64,000 nt of DNA from Methylobacterium mesophilicum SR1.6/6 (GTDB taxonomy: Bacteria; Pseudomonadota; Alphaproteobacteria; Rhizobiales; Beijerinckiaceae). Position 1 is the stretch's first letter, and each line of letters begins with the position of its first letter. The stretch lies in assembly GCF_000364445.2 (NCBI RefSeq), contig NZ_CP043538.1, positions 3,537,874-3,601,873 on the forward strand. The letters are read 5' to 3'. Positions 34,889-43,983 of the stretch are shown here, in pieces. The notes under the pieces are model-generated. The model did no database searches and had not been told where the DNA came from. It saw only the letters and a list, made by a program, of their open reading frames with translations. A program made the translations under genes and the position numbers.

Positions 34889-35776
34889 TCAATCCAGCAG
34901 GCCCGTGGATTTCGCCACGCGCTCCACCGGCTCGTAGGCAGCGTTGGTCACCGGGATGAACTTCGAGCGGGCGAAGGGCGCGAGGATCGCCGGATCGGTG
35001 ATGCCGATCAGCGCCGCCTTCAACCGCTCCGTGAACCCGGCACCGTAGATCGCGTCGACATCGCCGCGCACGGTCCACTGATAATCGGGGAAGGGCGGGC
35101 TCTCCCAGATGATGCCGACCTCCTTCTGGTCGACCTTGCCGGCCTTGCTGTCGAGATCCCAGACCGAGTAATCCACCGCCCCGACCTCGAAGGCTCCGGA
35201 CTGGACGAGCTGGATCGTGCGGCTGTGGTCCCCGGAGAAACCGACGCGGGCGAATACCGCGTCGGGTGTCTTCCCCGGGAAGGCCTCGCGGATGAAGTAT
35301 TCCGGCATCAGCCGGCCCGAGGTCGAGGCCCGGGAGCCGAACGTGAAAGTCTTGCCGGCGATCGCCTTCGGGAAGTCGGCCGTGCGCGTCAGGCCCGTCT
35401 TGGTGTTGGCGATGAGGTAGGTCTTGAAGGCTGCATCCTCGGCACCCTGCGCGATTGCCTGGGACCCGGGCGAGGCCTTGCGGGCCTGTACGCCGGTGAA
35501 GCCGCCGAACCACGCGAGCTGGACCTGCCCGTTGGTGAAAGCGGTGACCGCCGCCGGGTAGTTCTTCACCGGGATGTACGTCACCGGCACGCCGAGCTTG
35601 CCCTCAAGGTAGGTGGCGACCTTGCCGAAGCGCTCGACGAGGCGGCTCTCGTCCTGGTCGGGGATGCCGGTGAAGACGAAGGCGGGCTTCGCGCCGCCCT
35701 GCGCGCCGGCGGCCTGCGGCAGCGCGAGGCAAGCCAGGCCGGCAAGCAGCGATTGGCCCAAAGTCCGTCTCAGCAT
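34889..35776 (-). CDS. PhnD-type substrate-binding protein, putative selenium oxyanion receptor
   Basis: 295 residues. A Sec leader (MLRRTLGQSLLAGLACLALPQAAGAQ) precedes a PhnD/type-2 periplasmic binding fold: FVFTGIPDQDESRLVERF, YLEGKLGVPVTYIPVKNY, VQLAWFGGFTGVQA, FTFGSRASTSGRLMPEYF and GAVDYSVWD. Members of this PhnD subgroup that lie beside selD have been annotated as putative selenate transporters. The gene is divergent from selD here, so a selenium oxyanion is the favoured ligand; phosphonate or phosphite is the alternative. Confidence 0.85.
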   Translation of the reverse strand: MLRRTLGQSLLAGLACLALPQAAGAQGGAKPAFVFTGIPDQDESRLVERFGKVATYLEGKLGVPVTYIPVKNYPAAVTAFTNGQVQLAWFGGFTGVQARKASPGSQAIAQGAEDAAFKTYLIANTKTGLTRTADFPKAIAGKTFTFGSRASTSGRLMPEYFIREAFPGKTPDAVFARVGFSGDHSRTIQLVQSGAFEVGAVDYSVWDLDSKAGKVDQKEVGIIWESPPFPDYQWTVRGDVDAIYGAGFTERLKAALIGITDPAILAPFARSKFIPVTNAAYEPVERVAKSTGLLD

Positions 35777-36179
35777 CGCGCGCCTCCTCGATTTCCGATC
35801 GTGAACGACGCCCTGCCGGCATCGATGACCCATCACCTGACAGATATTCCATGCCTTGGCACGGGCCTTCGAGAACCCCGTTGATGGTCCACGCCCCCGG
35901 CGTCCGATCGTGTCCGGCGAGGTCCACCTGCTGACGAGCACCTTGACGAGCACCTCGACGGCCACACTGGCGTCGGCCCGCCAGCGGCCGAAGCGCGCGA
36001 GCGCCGATGCGACGGTCATTGAAGGCGCGGCTCGCCGGTGCCCGACGGATCCGCCGCGATCGCAGCGCTGAGCCACCTGCGGCGGCCGACGCGGCCAGCC
36101 GTGCCGAAGACCCGCACTTGTCGGATGACGGGCCGCCCGGCACGGTCCATCCACGATCACGACGCCAGAGGTTCTGCCC
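35777..36179. other. Divergent region between transporter and selD
   Basis: 403 bp. I looked for a tRNA-Sec, a SECIS-type hairpin and a riboswitch and saw none. It should carry promoters for both directions. Confidence 0.4.
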
Positions 36180-37229
36180 ATGGATACGCCCCCGGTCCGT
36201 CTCACCAGTCTCGCCCATGGCGGCGGATGCGGCTGCAAGCTCGATCCCGCAATCCTGCGAACGCTGCTCGCCGACCAGCCGGTCGCGGGCCCGTTCGAGC
36301 GTCTCCTGGTCGGCAACGAGACCGCCGACGACGCGGCGGTCTGGGCCCTGGACGACGGCACCTGTCTGATCGCCACCACGGACTTCTTCACGCCGATGGT
36401 GGACGACCCCCACGATTTCGGCCGGATCGCCGCCACAAACGCGATCTCCGACGTCTACGCCATGGGCGGCAGGCCGATGCTGGCGCTGGCCATCCTGGGC
36501 ATGCCGGTCGGCAAGATCGCCCCCGCGATCGTCGCCGAGATCCTGAAGGGCGGCGCGGCCACCTGCGCGGAGGCGGGCATCCCCGTCGCGGGCGGCCACT
36601 CGATCGACACGCCGGAGCCGATCTACGGGCTGGCGGTGATCGGATCGTGCGACCGGGCCCATGTCCGGCGCAACGCCGACGCGCGCGCCGGCGACGTCGC
36701 CATCCTGACCAAGCCCCTCGGGGTTGGGATCTACTCCGCCGCCATCAAGCGGGAGGCTCTCGATTCCGCGGGCTACGCGGATTTCATCGCCACCACGACG
36801 CGCCTCAACAGGGTCGGGGCCGATCTGGCGCGCGACCCGGAGGTTCACGCCATCACCGACACCACCGGCTTCGGCCTGCTGGGCCACGGCCTCGAACTCG
36901 CGCGCGGCGCCGGCCTGACTTTCGTCGTCGCGGGCGACGCGGTCCCGCTGCTGCCCCGGGCCGCGGCCCTCGCGCAGGAGGGCTTCGTCACCGGCGCCTC
37001 GCACCGCAACTGGGCGAGCTTCGGAAGCCAGGTGACGCTGCCCGCGGGCCTGCCGGACTGGCGCCGGCATATCCTCACCGATCCCCAGACCTCCGGAGGC
37101 CTGCTCGTCACCTGCACGCCCGGGCGGGCCGAGGCGATCCTCGCCCAGTGCCACGCCGCCGGCTTCGCGCAGGCCGCCGTCGTCGGGCGGTTCGAGGCCG
37201 GCCCGGCCGCCATCCGGGTCGAGGCCTGA
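36180..37229 (+). CDS. selD: Selenide, water dikinase (selenophosphate synthetase)
   Basis: 349 residues, PurM-like ATPase. The catalytic glycine-rich motif HGGGCGCK puts Cys at 17 and Lys at 20, the same positions as the essential residues of E. coli SelD; the Cys is a normal cysteine, not selenocysteine. ATP/metal segments [25 protein letters not shown] and the [16 protein letters not shown] and [10 protein letters not shown] motifs are intact. It makes selenophosphate from selenide and ATP for selenocysteine or 2-selenouridine synthesis. The downstream users (selA, selB, selU) are not in the window; the adjacent ABC importer probably supplies selenium. Confidence 0.95.
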   Translation: MDTPPVRLTSLAHGGGCGCKLDPAILRTLLADQPVAGPFERLLVGNETADDAAVWALDDGTCLIATTDFFTPMVDDPHDFGRIAATNAISDVYAMGGRPMLALAILGMPVGKIAPAIVAEILKGGAATCAEAGIPVAGGHSIDTPEPIYGLAVIGSCDRAHVRRNADARAGDVAILTKPLGVGIYSAAIKREALDSAGYADFIATTTRLNRVGADLARDPEVHAITDTTGFGLLGHGLELARGAGLTFVVAGDAVPLLPRAAALAQEGFVTGASHRNWASFGSQVTLPAGLPDWRRHILTDPQTSGGLLVTCTPGRAEAILAQCHAAGFAQAAVVGRFEAGPAAIRVEA

Positions 37230-37925
37230 CGCCGCCCCGACCCTGCGCGAGGCGTGCGGGGCGGCCATGCGGGCTCGGCGCCGGGCAGATCTTCGCCTCC
37301 AGCGGCGCAGGACGACGCGGGAGATGTGCGCCAGCCCTCCGGTGCGGTGCGGACAGCGCGCATCGGCCATCACAGTCCCGTCGGTCGCGGCGCGCCGCTG
37401 CGCCCGATCGGCGATCGTTCCTCGGGGGCCGCCGCTTCGCCGGCCGCTCCAGACCGGCCGGAATGGCGACGTCGATGAACGCGGCCTGACGCGACAGTTC
37501 AGGAAGCGCGCCTGGAACGGCGCGTACCGTCTCCCGCGAACCGCCGATCCGGCGCGTTCGGAACAGGAGATGGACAATGGTCCCTCGCGCATCGCCGTCG
37601 GAGCGGCCCGCACCGGCCCGGCGGCCGGACCATCGTGGGCGGCCCTATCCCGTCTGGCGCGTGCCCCGGCCCGTGGTGGTCGCATGCCCGTAGCCGGTCT
37701 ACCGCGCGGCCGTGCCGGCGGGCTCCGGCCCGGGCTGCCACGTGACCCGGCGTCGCCATCGCCCCGTGGGGCTGGCACAGGATCGTGACCACCAAGACCT
37801 GCCTCGTGCCCCGACGGGGCCGTCCGGCCGCCGCATTCTGGATGGCTGATACGGTTCCACCACGACTGGTCTGCCGGGCGGCGTCCCACGCCCGACAGCC
37901 TCTGCTCTTCCCGAGGGATCCCGCG
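37230..37925. other. Gene-poor stretch between selD and caspase-like gene
   Basis: 696 bp. Only one short candidate frame is worth listing (37577-37690). The rest has no recognisable coding or RNA signal. Confidence 0.35.
37577..37690 (+). CDS. Possible 37-residue basic peptide
   Basis: ATG preceded by CAGGAGA seven bases upstream. The product is Arg/Pro-rich and ends RPYPVWRVPRPVVVACP. Third codon positions are strongly G/C, like local genes. No family recognised, and in DNA of this base composition such frames also arise by chance. Confidence 0.25.
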
Positions 37926-40289
37926 ATGCGCCTGCACAAAGCTGTCAGCCTCCTCCTCGCCGCGCTCCTCCTCGTCGCGGCCTTGCCCGCCTCCCCGGCC
38001 TGGGCGGCGGAGAAGCGCATCGCGCTCGTGGTCGGCAACGCCGCCTATCAGGCCGGTCCGCTCGCCACCGCGGCCAATGATGCCGGGCTCATCGCCCAGA
38101 CCCTGCAGGGCGCCGGCTTCGACGTGATCGGCGCCCGGGATCTCGACGAGGACGCGCTGCGGAAATCGCTGCGGGACTTCGTCGACAAGGCCGCGGCCGC
38201 CGGGCCGGACGCGGTGGCGTTCATCTACCTCGCCGGCTACGGCCTGCAGCTCGAAGGCGAGAACTACTTCGCCCCGATCGACTTGCGCGTGACCAGTGCC
38301 GCCGACGTCGCCCTGAGGGCGCTGCGGGTCTCGGACTACACGAGGAGCCTGGCGGCCCTGCCGTTGAAGGCGCGGTTCTTCGTCCTGGACGGGGCGCGGC
38401 GCGCGCCCTTCACCGTGCCCGGCAAGCCGCTGGCGGGCGGCCTCGCCCTCACCGAGGCCGAGCCGGGCAGCCTGATCGCCTTCAACGCCGCGCCGGGGAC
38501 CGTGGGACCGGACGAGAAAGGCCCCTACGGCGCCTACGCCCAGGCGCTGGTCGAGATGATCCGCGAGGGCGGCCTCCCGCCGGGGCCGCTGTTCGACCGC
38601 GTGCGCCTGCGCGTCGATGCCGCCACGAAGGGGGCCGAGGTGCCGTGGGACGCCGACCGCACCGCGTCCGCCTTCGTGTTCTTCGACCGGGCCGCCGACG
38701 CCCCTGCCCTCGGCCGGGAGCGGGCCGCCACGCTCCGCGACCGGCCGCTGCGCGACCTCGGCGTGCAGGACGCCTACGCCGTCTGTCTGGAACGCGACGA
38801 CCTCGCCCACTACCAGGAATTCGTGACCGATTATCCCGGCGACGCTCTGGCGCGGCGGGTCCGGGCGCTCATCGCCGCCCGGCGCGAGGCCCTGGTCTGG
38901 CGCCGCACCTGGATCGTCGGCACGCCGGACGCCTACTGGTCGTACCTCGCCCGGTACCCGCGCGGTCCGCACGCCTGGGATGCCCGCCGCCGCCTCGCCA
39001 CGCTCGCGGCCGCGCTGGAGCCGCCGCCCCGCTTCGCGATGATCGCCTACGACGTGCTGCCGGCTCCGCCGGACGAGATCGTGTATGTCGACCGGCCGGT
39101 GCTGTTCCTCGACGATCCGGTCTTCGCGCTGCCCCCGCCGCCGCCGCCGGCCCTCGTCTTCCTCCCGCCGCCGCCGGCCTACCTCGTGGCGCTGGCCCCC
39201 CCGCCGCCGGTCTACGGGCTCTACGCCCTGCCGACGCCGCCGGTCGTGCCGGTGCCGGCCTACGTGTCCGCGCCGGCCTACGTGGCGCCGCCGCCGAACG
39301 ACGTGCTGTTCCAGAACATCCACAACACGACCGTCATCGAGCAGATCAACCGGCAGAACACGGGCGTGCAGGCGCCCGCCGCCGCGGCTGCTCCCGCGGC
39401 CGCGATCGGTGGCGCGGGCGCGCTTGCCGGGGCTGCCCTCGGCGCGGCGGCCACCCGGGTCGCTCTGCCCGCCGCCCTGCAGCAGCGCGCCGTCGCGGCG
39501 CCTCCGCCGGGAACCAACCCGGCCGCAATCGGCGGGCCGGCGGGACCGCGACCGGGCGGGCCACAGGCGGGGCCTCCCCCCTCCGCGCCGCAGGCGGCGC
39601 TTCCCGCCGTCTCCGCACAGCCGGGAGCCGCGCATGCCCTGCCCGGCGCGAACGGCCAGCCTCTTCCGGCACCCGGGGCCCGGCTGGCTCCGCCCGCTGC
39701 GTCGGCCCCGGCCGCCGCGCCCCGGCAGGCCTTCCGCCCGGCCGACATTCCGGCGCGGACGTCGGCTGGACCGGTCCGCCCTCAGGAACTCCGCGACGGC
39801 TCGGGCGCTCCGGGCCAGCCGCCGCGCGGACCTGCCGCGGATCGAGCCGTCGCGGCGCGGCCCTCCGTCGATCCCCGCGCCGCGCTGATGGCGCAACAGC
39901 GCCAGGAGGCCCTGTCCCGGCGTGTCCAGGCCCAGGCGGCGCAGCGCCAGCAGCAGGTCCAGGCCGCTCGCCAGCAGCAGTCTGCGCAGCGTCAACAGCA
40001 GGCCGCGCAGCGTCAACAGCAGGCCGCTGTTCGCCAGCAGCAGGCGCAACAGGCCGCCCAGCGGCATCAGGCCATGCAGGCGCAGTTCGCGCAGCAGGCG
40101 GCCCAGCGGCAGCAACAGGCCGCCGCCCGTCAGCAGCAGGCGGCGCAGCGCCAGCAGATGATGGTGCAGCGTCAGCAGATGATGGCGCGTCCGGCTCCGC
40201 CGCACCCGGGGCCGGCTCCGCATGCCGGACCGCCGCCCTCCCACGGCAATCCGCGGCCGGCCTGTCCCCCCGGACACCCCTGCCGATAG
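37926..40289 (+). CDS. Catalytically dead caspase-family (C14) protein with Pro- and Gln-rich tail
   Basis: 787 residues. A Sec leader (cleavage near PAWAAEK) is followed by a caspase p20-like fold: RIALVVGNAAYQ, LATAANDAGLIAQTLQGAGF. Where active members read AGHG and DACR, this one reads AGYG (Tyr105) and DGAR (Ala157), so both catalytic residues are gone. After about residue 390 come proline/tyrosine-rich and Ala/Pro-rich stretches, then from about residue 670 a Gln-rich, coiled-coil-like repeat region and a short Pro-rich end (PACPPGHPCR). Probably a secreted or periplasmic scaffold or binding protein. The 47 in-frame residues upstream of this ATG are dropped because the leader begins here. 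Confidence 0.85.
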   Translation: MRLHKAVSLLLAALLLVAALPASPAWAAEKRIALVVGNAAYQAGPLATAANDAGLIAQTLQGAGFDVIGARDLDEDALRKSLRDFVDKAAAAGPDAVAFIYLAGYGLQLEGENYFAPIDLRVTSAADVALRALRVSDYTRSLAALPLKARFFVLDGARRAPFTVPGKPLAGGLALTEAEPGSLIAFNAAPGTVGPDEKGPYGAYAQALVEMIREGGLPPGPLFDRVRLRVDAATKGAEVPWDADRTASAFVFFDRAADAPALGRERAATLRDRPLRDLGVQDAYAVCLERDDLAHYQEFVTDYPGDALARRVRALIAARREALVWRRTWIVGTPDAYWSYLARYPRGPHAWDARRRLATLAAALEPPPRFAMIAYDVLPAPPDEIVYVDRPVLFLDDPVFALPPPPPPALVFLPPPPAYLVALAPPPPVYGLYALPTPPVVPVPAYVSAPAYVAPPPNDVLFQNIHNTTVIEQINRQNTGVQAPAAAAAPAAAIGGAGALAGAALGAAATRVALPAALQQRAVAAPPPGTNPAAIGGPAGPRPGGPQAGPPPSAPQAALPAVSAQPGAAHALPGANGQPLPAPGARLAPPAASAPAAAPRQAFRPADIPARTSAGPVRPQELRDGSGAPGQPPRGPAADRAVAARPSVDPRAALMAQQRQEALSRRVQAQAAQRQQQVQAARQQQSAQRQQQAAQRQQQAAVRQQQAQQAAQRHQAMQAQFAQQAAQRQQQAAARQQQAAQRQQMMVQRQQMMARPAPPHPGPAPHAGPPPSHGNPRPACPPGHPCR
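39937..40190 (+). repeat. Gln-codon tandem repeats inside caspase-like gene
   Basis: Short units of the type CAGCGTCAACAGCAGGCC recur with small changes, including two nearly exact copies back to back around 39989-40026. They encode the Ala/Gln/Arg repeats of the protein tail. Such tracts often vary in length between strains. Confidence 0.7.
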
Positions 40290-40803
40290 GAGACCGCGCA
40301 GCCGGTGGGCCCGCTTTGCCCGGTCTGGACACGTCCGGCACCTGTCCGCGACGGGTGTGGGACGATGCCCGATCGGGCGCCTCGGTCGACGATCCCGGCG
40401 CCGGCGTCACCAGCGACGCGAAGTGATTCGGGACCGCGCGACCAGGATGACGGTGGCGCCGACTGGGTGGCTTCGCTCCGCGCGCCGGGAAGGCGATGCC
40501 GAGGGCATCGGCCGGAAGCCGTACGAGGGGGTGCGGGGTCGATGGGCCGCCGTGGCGACAGGAGCGCCTGGCCCGCGCGCCGAAGCGGCCCGACCGGTCG
40601 AGCGCGCCGCCCCGCCAATCGCACGCGTTCGGTGCCCAAAACGAAGGACATCCCGGGAGCGGGCGCTCCCGGGATGTCGCCGACCTCGCGGCCAGTCTGA
40701 TCGGGCTGGGGGTGCGAAGGTCAACCTTACGGCTGCGCGCCCGCGACGGGCTCGGCCCGCCGCCACGCCCCCCGGTGCGGAACCGGGAGGCGCCCGATCG
40801 TTC
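40290..40803. other. Gene-free stretch between convergent caspase-like and porin genes
   Basis: 514 bp. Apart from the strong hairpin at 40648-40677 nothing is recognised. Confidence 0.4.
40648..40677. terminator. Perfect 13-bp hairpin between convergent genes
   Basis: ACATCCCGGGAGC and its exact complement flank a GGGC loop. No T-run follows on either strand, so it is not a textbook intrinsic terminator, but its place between two converging genes suggests a bidirectional stop or mRNA-protecting stem. Confidence 0.45.
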
Positions 40804-41640
40804 TCAGTACGAGCCGAACTTGTAGTTCAGGCCGGCGCGGACGACGGCGAACTCGTCGGCGCGTCGTCCGATCGGGCTGTAGACGGCCGGGACGTTGTTG
40901 GCGGCGTTGATGACGAACGCGCCCTGGTTGCGGGTGTTGCGGTCGAGGTTGACGTACAGGCCTTCGACCTTGAGCGTGACGGCCGAGGAGCGGAAGAAGT
41001 TCAGGAAGGAGTCGGTGGGCAGGGCGTACTCGATGCCGCCGCCGACGGCCCATCCGGTGCGGAAGCTGTCGTTGCCGGCAAAGCCGCCGAAGGAGCGGTC
41101 GGCGCTGCCCGAGCCGTAGGCGAAGCCGCCGGTGCCGTAGACGAGGGTGCGGTCGAAGGCGTAGCCGAGGCGGCCGCGCACGGTGCCGAAGAAGTCGAGG
41201 CTGGAGAGGCCGCGCGGGTCGGTGACGTAGTAGCCGGGGGCCAGGGCGCCGGAGAGGAAGGCGTTGTTCCGGTTGCGGCCGAAGTCGAGGTACTGGGCGT
41301 CGGCCTCGACGCCGATGACCACGCCCGAGCCCGGGGTGAACTGGTAGTTGTAGCCGACCTGGCCACCGCCGGAGAAGCCGTCCTGGCTGCGGTTGCGGAA
41401 GGTGGCCACCGTGCCGGGGGCGGCGTAGGGGAAGGGCACGCCGAAGGTGTTGCCGGTGTTGCGGTCGCTGGCGTCGAAGGCGTAGCCGGCGTTGATACCG
41501 AAGTAGGCGCCGGTCCAGGTGAACACCGGCACGGGGGTGAACACCGGCGGCGGCGCGGCACGGCGCGGAAGGTCGGCCGCCGAGGCGGCGCCGGTCAGGA
41601 GCGCCGTCGCGGCGCTGGCGAGAAGAAGCTTCTTGATCAT
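40804..41640 (-). CDS. Outer-membrane beta-barrel protein (Omp25/31-like porin family)
   Basis: 278 residues. Leader MIKKLLLASAATALLTGAASA is followed by ADLPRRAAPPPVFTPVPVFTWTGAYFGINAGYAFD, the typical entry of alphaproteobacterial Omp25/Omp31 proteins. Alternating barrel strands follow, ending VRAGLNYKFGSY with the aromatic C-terminal residue. Monocistronic. A strong hairpin-plus-T terminator lies about 200 bp upstream in the same orientation (41835-41868), so expression could be controlled by attenuation or a leader RNA. Confidence 0.9.
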   Translation of the reverse strand: MIKKLLLASAATALLTGAASAADLPRRAAPPPVFTPVPVFTWTGAYFGINAGYAFDASDRNTGNTFGVPFPYAAPGTVATFRNRSQDGFSGGGQVGYNYQFTPGSGVVIGVEADAQYLDFGRNRNNAFLSGALAPGYYVTDPRGLSSLDFFGTVRGRLGYAFDRTLVYGTGGFAYGSGSADRSFGGFAGNDSFRTGWAVGGGIEYALPTDSFLNFFRSSAVTLKVEGLYVNLDRNTRNQGAFVINAANNVPAVYSPIGRRADEFAVVRAGLNYKFGSY

Positions 41641-42296
41641 CTGGTCCTCTGTCTCCCGTTGGACGGGATGTGTGCGGTGCGACAGGAACTGCAGGATGTC
41701 CTCGGGCGATAGTGCACGGATGCAACAGCCCGAACGAGGCCCCTGGGAGGGCTACATGGAGGTGCGCTGCAGCACATCCCGCGCAGGATCGAAGTTGATC
41801 TGCATCAGGATATGTAACGGGCCGCTTCCGGAAACAAAAAGCCCCGTCGCTCGAAGGCTGACGGGGCTGAAGTTCGTTCGTGAACGATCCCAGGACCAAC
41901 CGGGAAGCTTCACCGTTTATTAAATCCTAACGCTCGGCGGCCTGCAAGCCTGCGCGCAGCGGTAGAATGGCGTTAAGATTAATGCGGTGGTGCGGCGGGT
42001 TCGGCTTGCTGCCTGGCGCCCGAGCTTTCAGAGGGCGCCGTTTCGGCGCGACAGACTAGACGCAAGGTTCTTCCTGGGACCGATCCGGTTCAGCCCGGCG
42101 CCTATCCAGTGCTCGCCGCAGGCATGACCCACGGGGCGCTGTCTCGGGGCGTCCATGCTCTTGGAGGTCGGGTCCCGAGCATTGTAATCTCCGGGGCGGG
42201 CGGCGAATCGGGCAGCCGGACGTCCGGCCCGGAGCGGTCTGCCGCCGACGCGGCCACGCGCACGGCCACGCCGTTCGGCCTGTGGAGAAGGGGCGG
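41641..42296. other. Long intergenic region with orphan terminator
   Basis: 656 bp between divergent porin and cyclase genes. It holds a minus-strand intrinsic terminator (41835-41868). Upstream of this on the minus strand lies an AT-richer stretch (about 41915-41985) with TTTAATAAA and CATTAATCTTAACGCC that could be promoters. No open frame with a recognisable product. Confidence 0.5.
41835..41868 (-). terminator. Rho-independent terminator with no gene before it
   Basis: Read on the minus strand: AGCCCCGTC, an 11-nt loop, GACGGGGCT, then TTTTT. No protein gene lies upstream on that strand, so it must end an unannotated transcript (small RNA) or a porin leader. Confidence 0.75.
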
Positions 42297-43931
42297 ATGT
42301 CGAGCGTCAGCGAGCGGACCGCGCGGCATCAGCGGATCATGGGCCCTCTCCTCGTCGCCGCGATCCTGTTCGGCTTGGCCGGATTGCCGATCGCGGTCTG
42401 GCTCGACCTCCGCGGCCTGTCCGAGCGCATGCTGGCGACGCAGGCGGTGGAGACCGGCCGGATCATCGACCAGATGCGCAGCTTCTACGCCAGCGACGTG
42501 GTCCAGGCGGTCAACGGCGCCACCGGCCGCGTGGTGACGACCCACGATTACAAGGGCGTGCCGAACGCGATCCCGATCCCCGCGACGCTCTCCCTGGAAC
42601 TCGGCGACCGGATCAGCGGCGGAGATGGGGCGGTGAAGTACCGCTTCGTGTCCGACCTGCCGTTCAAGGACCGCAAGCCCCACGAGCTCGACGCCTTCGA
42701 GGCCGCCGCCCTGGCCGACCTGCGCGCCCACCCCCAGACCAACTTCGTCAGCGAGACCACCGGCTCGATCTTCGACCGGCAGGTCCGCATCGCTGCGCCC
42801 ATCCGGATGGAATCCGCCTGCGTGCGCTGCCACAACGCGCATCCCTTGAGCCCCAAGACCGACTGGAAGGTCGGCGACGTGCGCGGCATCCAGGAGATCG
42901 TCCTGCGCCAGCCGATCGCCGCCAACGTCCTCGCCTTCAAGTACCTGCTCGGCTACTTCATCCTGGCGGCGCTCGCCGGCACCACCTTCCTGCTCCTGCA
43001 GGCGCGCCAGTCCCGGCTGATCGACCGGATGAACCGCGAGCTGACGGAGTCGAACGGCTTCCTGGCCGCGATCTCGGTGCAGATCGCCAAGTACATCTCG
43101 CCCCAGGTCTACAAGAGCATCTTCAGCGGCGAGCGGGACGTGTCGGTGGCCACCGAGCGCAAGAAGCTGACGATCTTCTTCTCCGACATCAAGGATTTCA
43201 CCGCCACCACCGAGCGCCTGCAGCCCGAGGAGCTGACCGCGCTGCTCAACGAGTACCTGACCGAGATGACCGCCATCGCCCTCAAGCACGGCGGCACGGT
43301 CGACAAATACATCGGCGACGCGATGCTGGTGTTCTTCGGCGATCCCGAGACACGGGGCGTGCGCGAGGACGCGCAGGCCTGCGTGCGGATGGCCATCGAG
43401 ATGCAGAAGCGCCTCGGCCAGCTGAACGCCCGCTGGCGCCGGGCCGGCATCGAGCGCCCGTTCCAGGCCCGGATCGGGATCAACACCGGCTACTGCAACG
43501 TCGGCAATTTCGGCAGCGACGATCGGATGGACTACACGATCATCGGCGCGGAGGCGAACCTCGCCGCCCGCCTGCAATCGGTGGCCGCGCCCGGCGGGAT
43601 CACCCTGAGCTACGAGACCTACGCGCTGGTCAGCGACATCGTCCGGGCGGGCCCGCAGGAGCCGATCCGCATGAAGGGCATCAGCCGCGAGGTCGTCCCC
43701 TACGCCATCGAGGGCGACCTCGCCGCGGAGGCGCCGGAGACGGTCTTCTCCGAGCACGCGCGGGGCATCGACTTCTACATCGACGTCGATGCCCTGGAGG
43801 CGGACGGCGCCGCCCGGCTCCGGAAACGCCTCCTCGAGACGCTGGCCGCCGTCGACCGCCGGATGACCGGCTCGGGCGCGCCGAGCCCGGAGCCGCAGCC
43901 GGGCGCGTTGCAGCCCGCGGCGGCGGGCTGA
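42297..43931 (+). CDS. Class III adenylate/guanylate cyclase with N-terminal heme-c sensor domain
   Basis: 544 residues. A first membrane helix (about 15-35) is followed by a periplasmic Tll0287-like (DUF3365) domain containing a c-type heme site CVRCH (175-179). A second helix (about 212-236) leads into the cyclase catalytic domain: KLTIFFSDIKDFTATTERL with the first metal Asp, HGGTVDKYIGDAMLVFFGDP with the second, and GINTGYCNVGNFGSDDRMDYTIIG. The layout suggests a redox or gas sensor that sets cAMP or cGMP. I start at MSSVSERTAR; an in-frame GTG 15 bases upstream is possible. Confidence 0.92.
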   Translation: MSSVSERTARHQRIMGPLLVAAILFGLAGLPIAVWLDLRGLSERMLATQAVETGRIIDQMRSFYASDVVQAVNGATGRVVTTHDYKGVPNAIPIPATLSLELGDRISGGDGAVKYRFVSDLPFKDRKPHELDAFEAAALADLRAHPQTNFVSETTGSIFDRQVRIAAPIRMESACVRCHNAHPLSPKTDWKVGDVRGIQEIVLRQPIAANVLAFKYLLGYFILAALAGTTFLLLQARQSRLIDRMNRELTESNGFLAAISVQIAKYISPQVYKSIFSGERDVSVATERKKLTIFFSDIKDFTATTERLQPEELTALLNEYLTEMTAIALKHGGTVDKYIGDAMLVFFGDPETRGVREDAQACVRMAIEMQKRLGQLNARWRRAGIERPFQARIGINTGYCNVGNFGSDDRMDYTIIGAEANLAARLQSVAAPGGITLSYETYALVSDIVRAGPQEPIRMKGISREVVPYAIEGDLAAEAPETVFSEHARGIDFYIDVDALEADGAARLRKRLLETLAAVDRRMTGSGAPSPEPQPGALQPAAAG

Positions 43932-43983
43932 CGGGGCCGGACGGGCGTTGGAGATCCTGGGAAGACCTGTCGACGGGGCGAAG

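Noticed and set aside
35777..36179. tRNA-Sec or SECIS element near selD
   Set aside because: No cloverleaf, no TTCGAATCC-type T-arm and no SECIS-like stem with a UGA codon could be found.
39900..40190. Regularly spaced repeats resembling a CRISPR array
   Set aside because: Units are contiguous Gln/Ala codons in frame with a long gene and have no unique spacers of constant size.
32414..40277. Long antisense frames across the ABC transporter, selD and caspase-like genes
   Set aside because: Same reason: low-complexity charged products opposite genes with intact motifs.
40750..40785. GGAAC-N15-CGTT resembling an EcfG promoter
   Set aside because: Spacing is short by one or two bases and it points antisense into the end of the porin gene.
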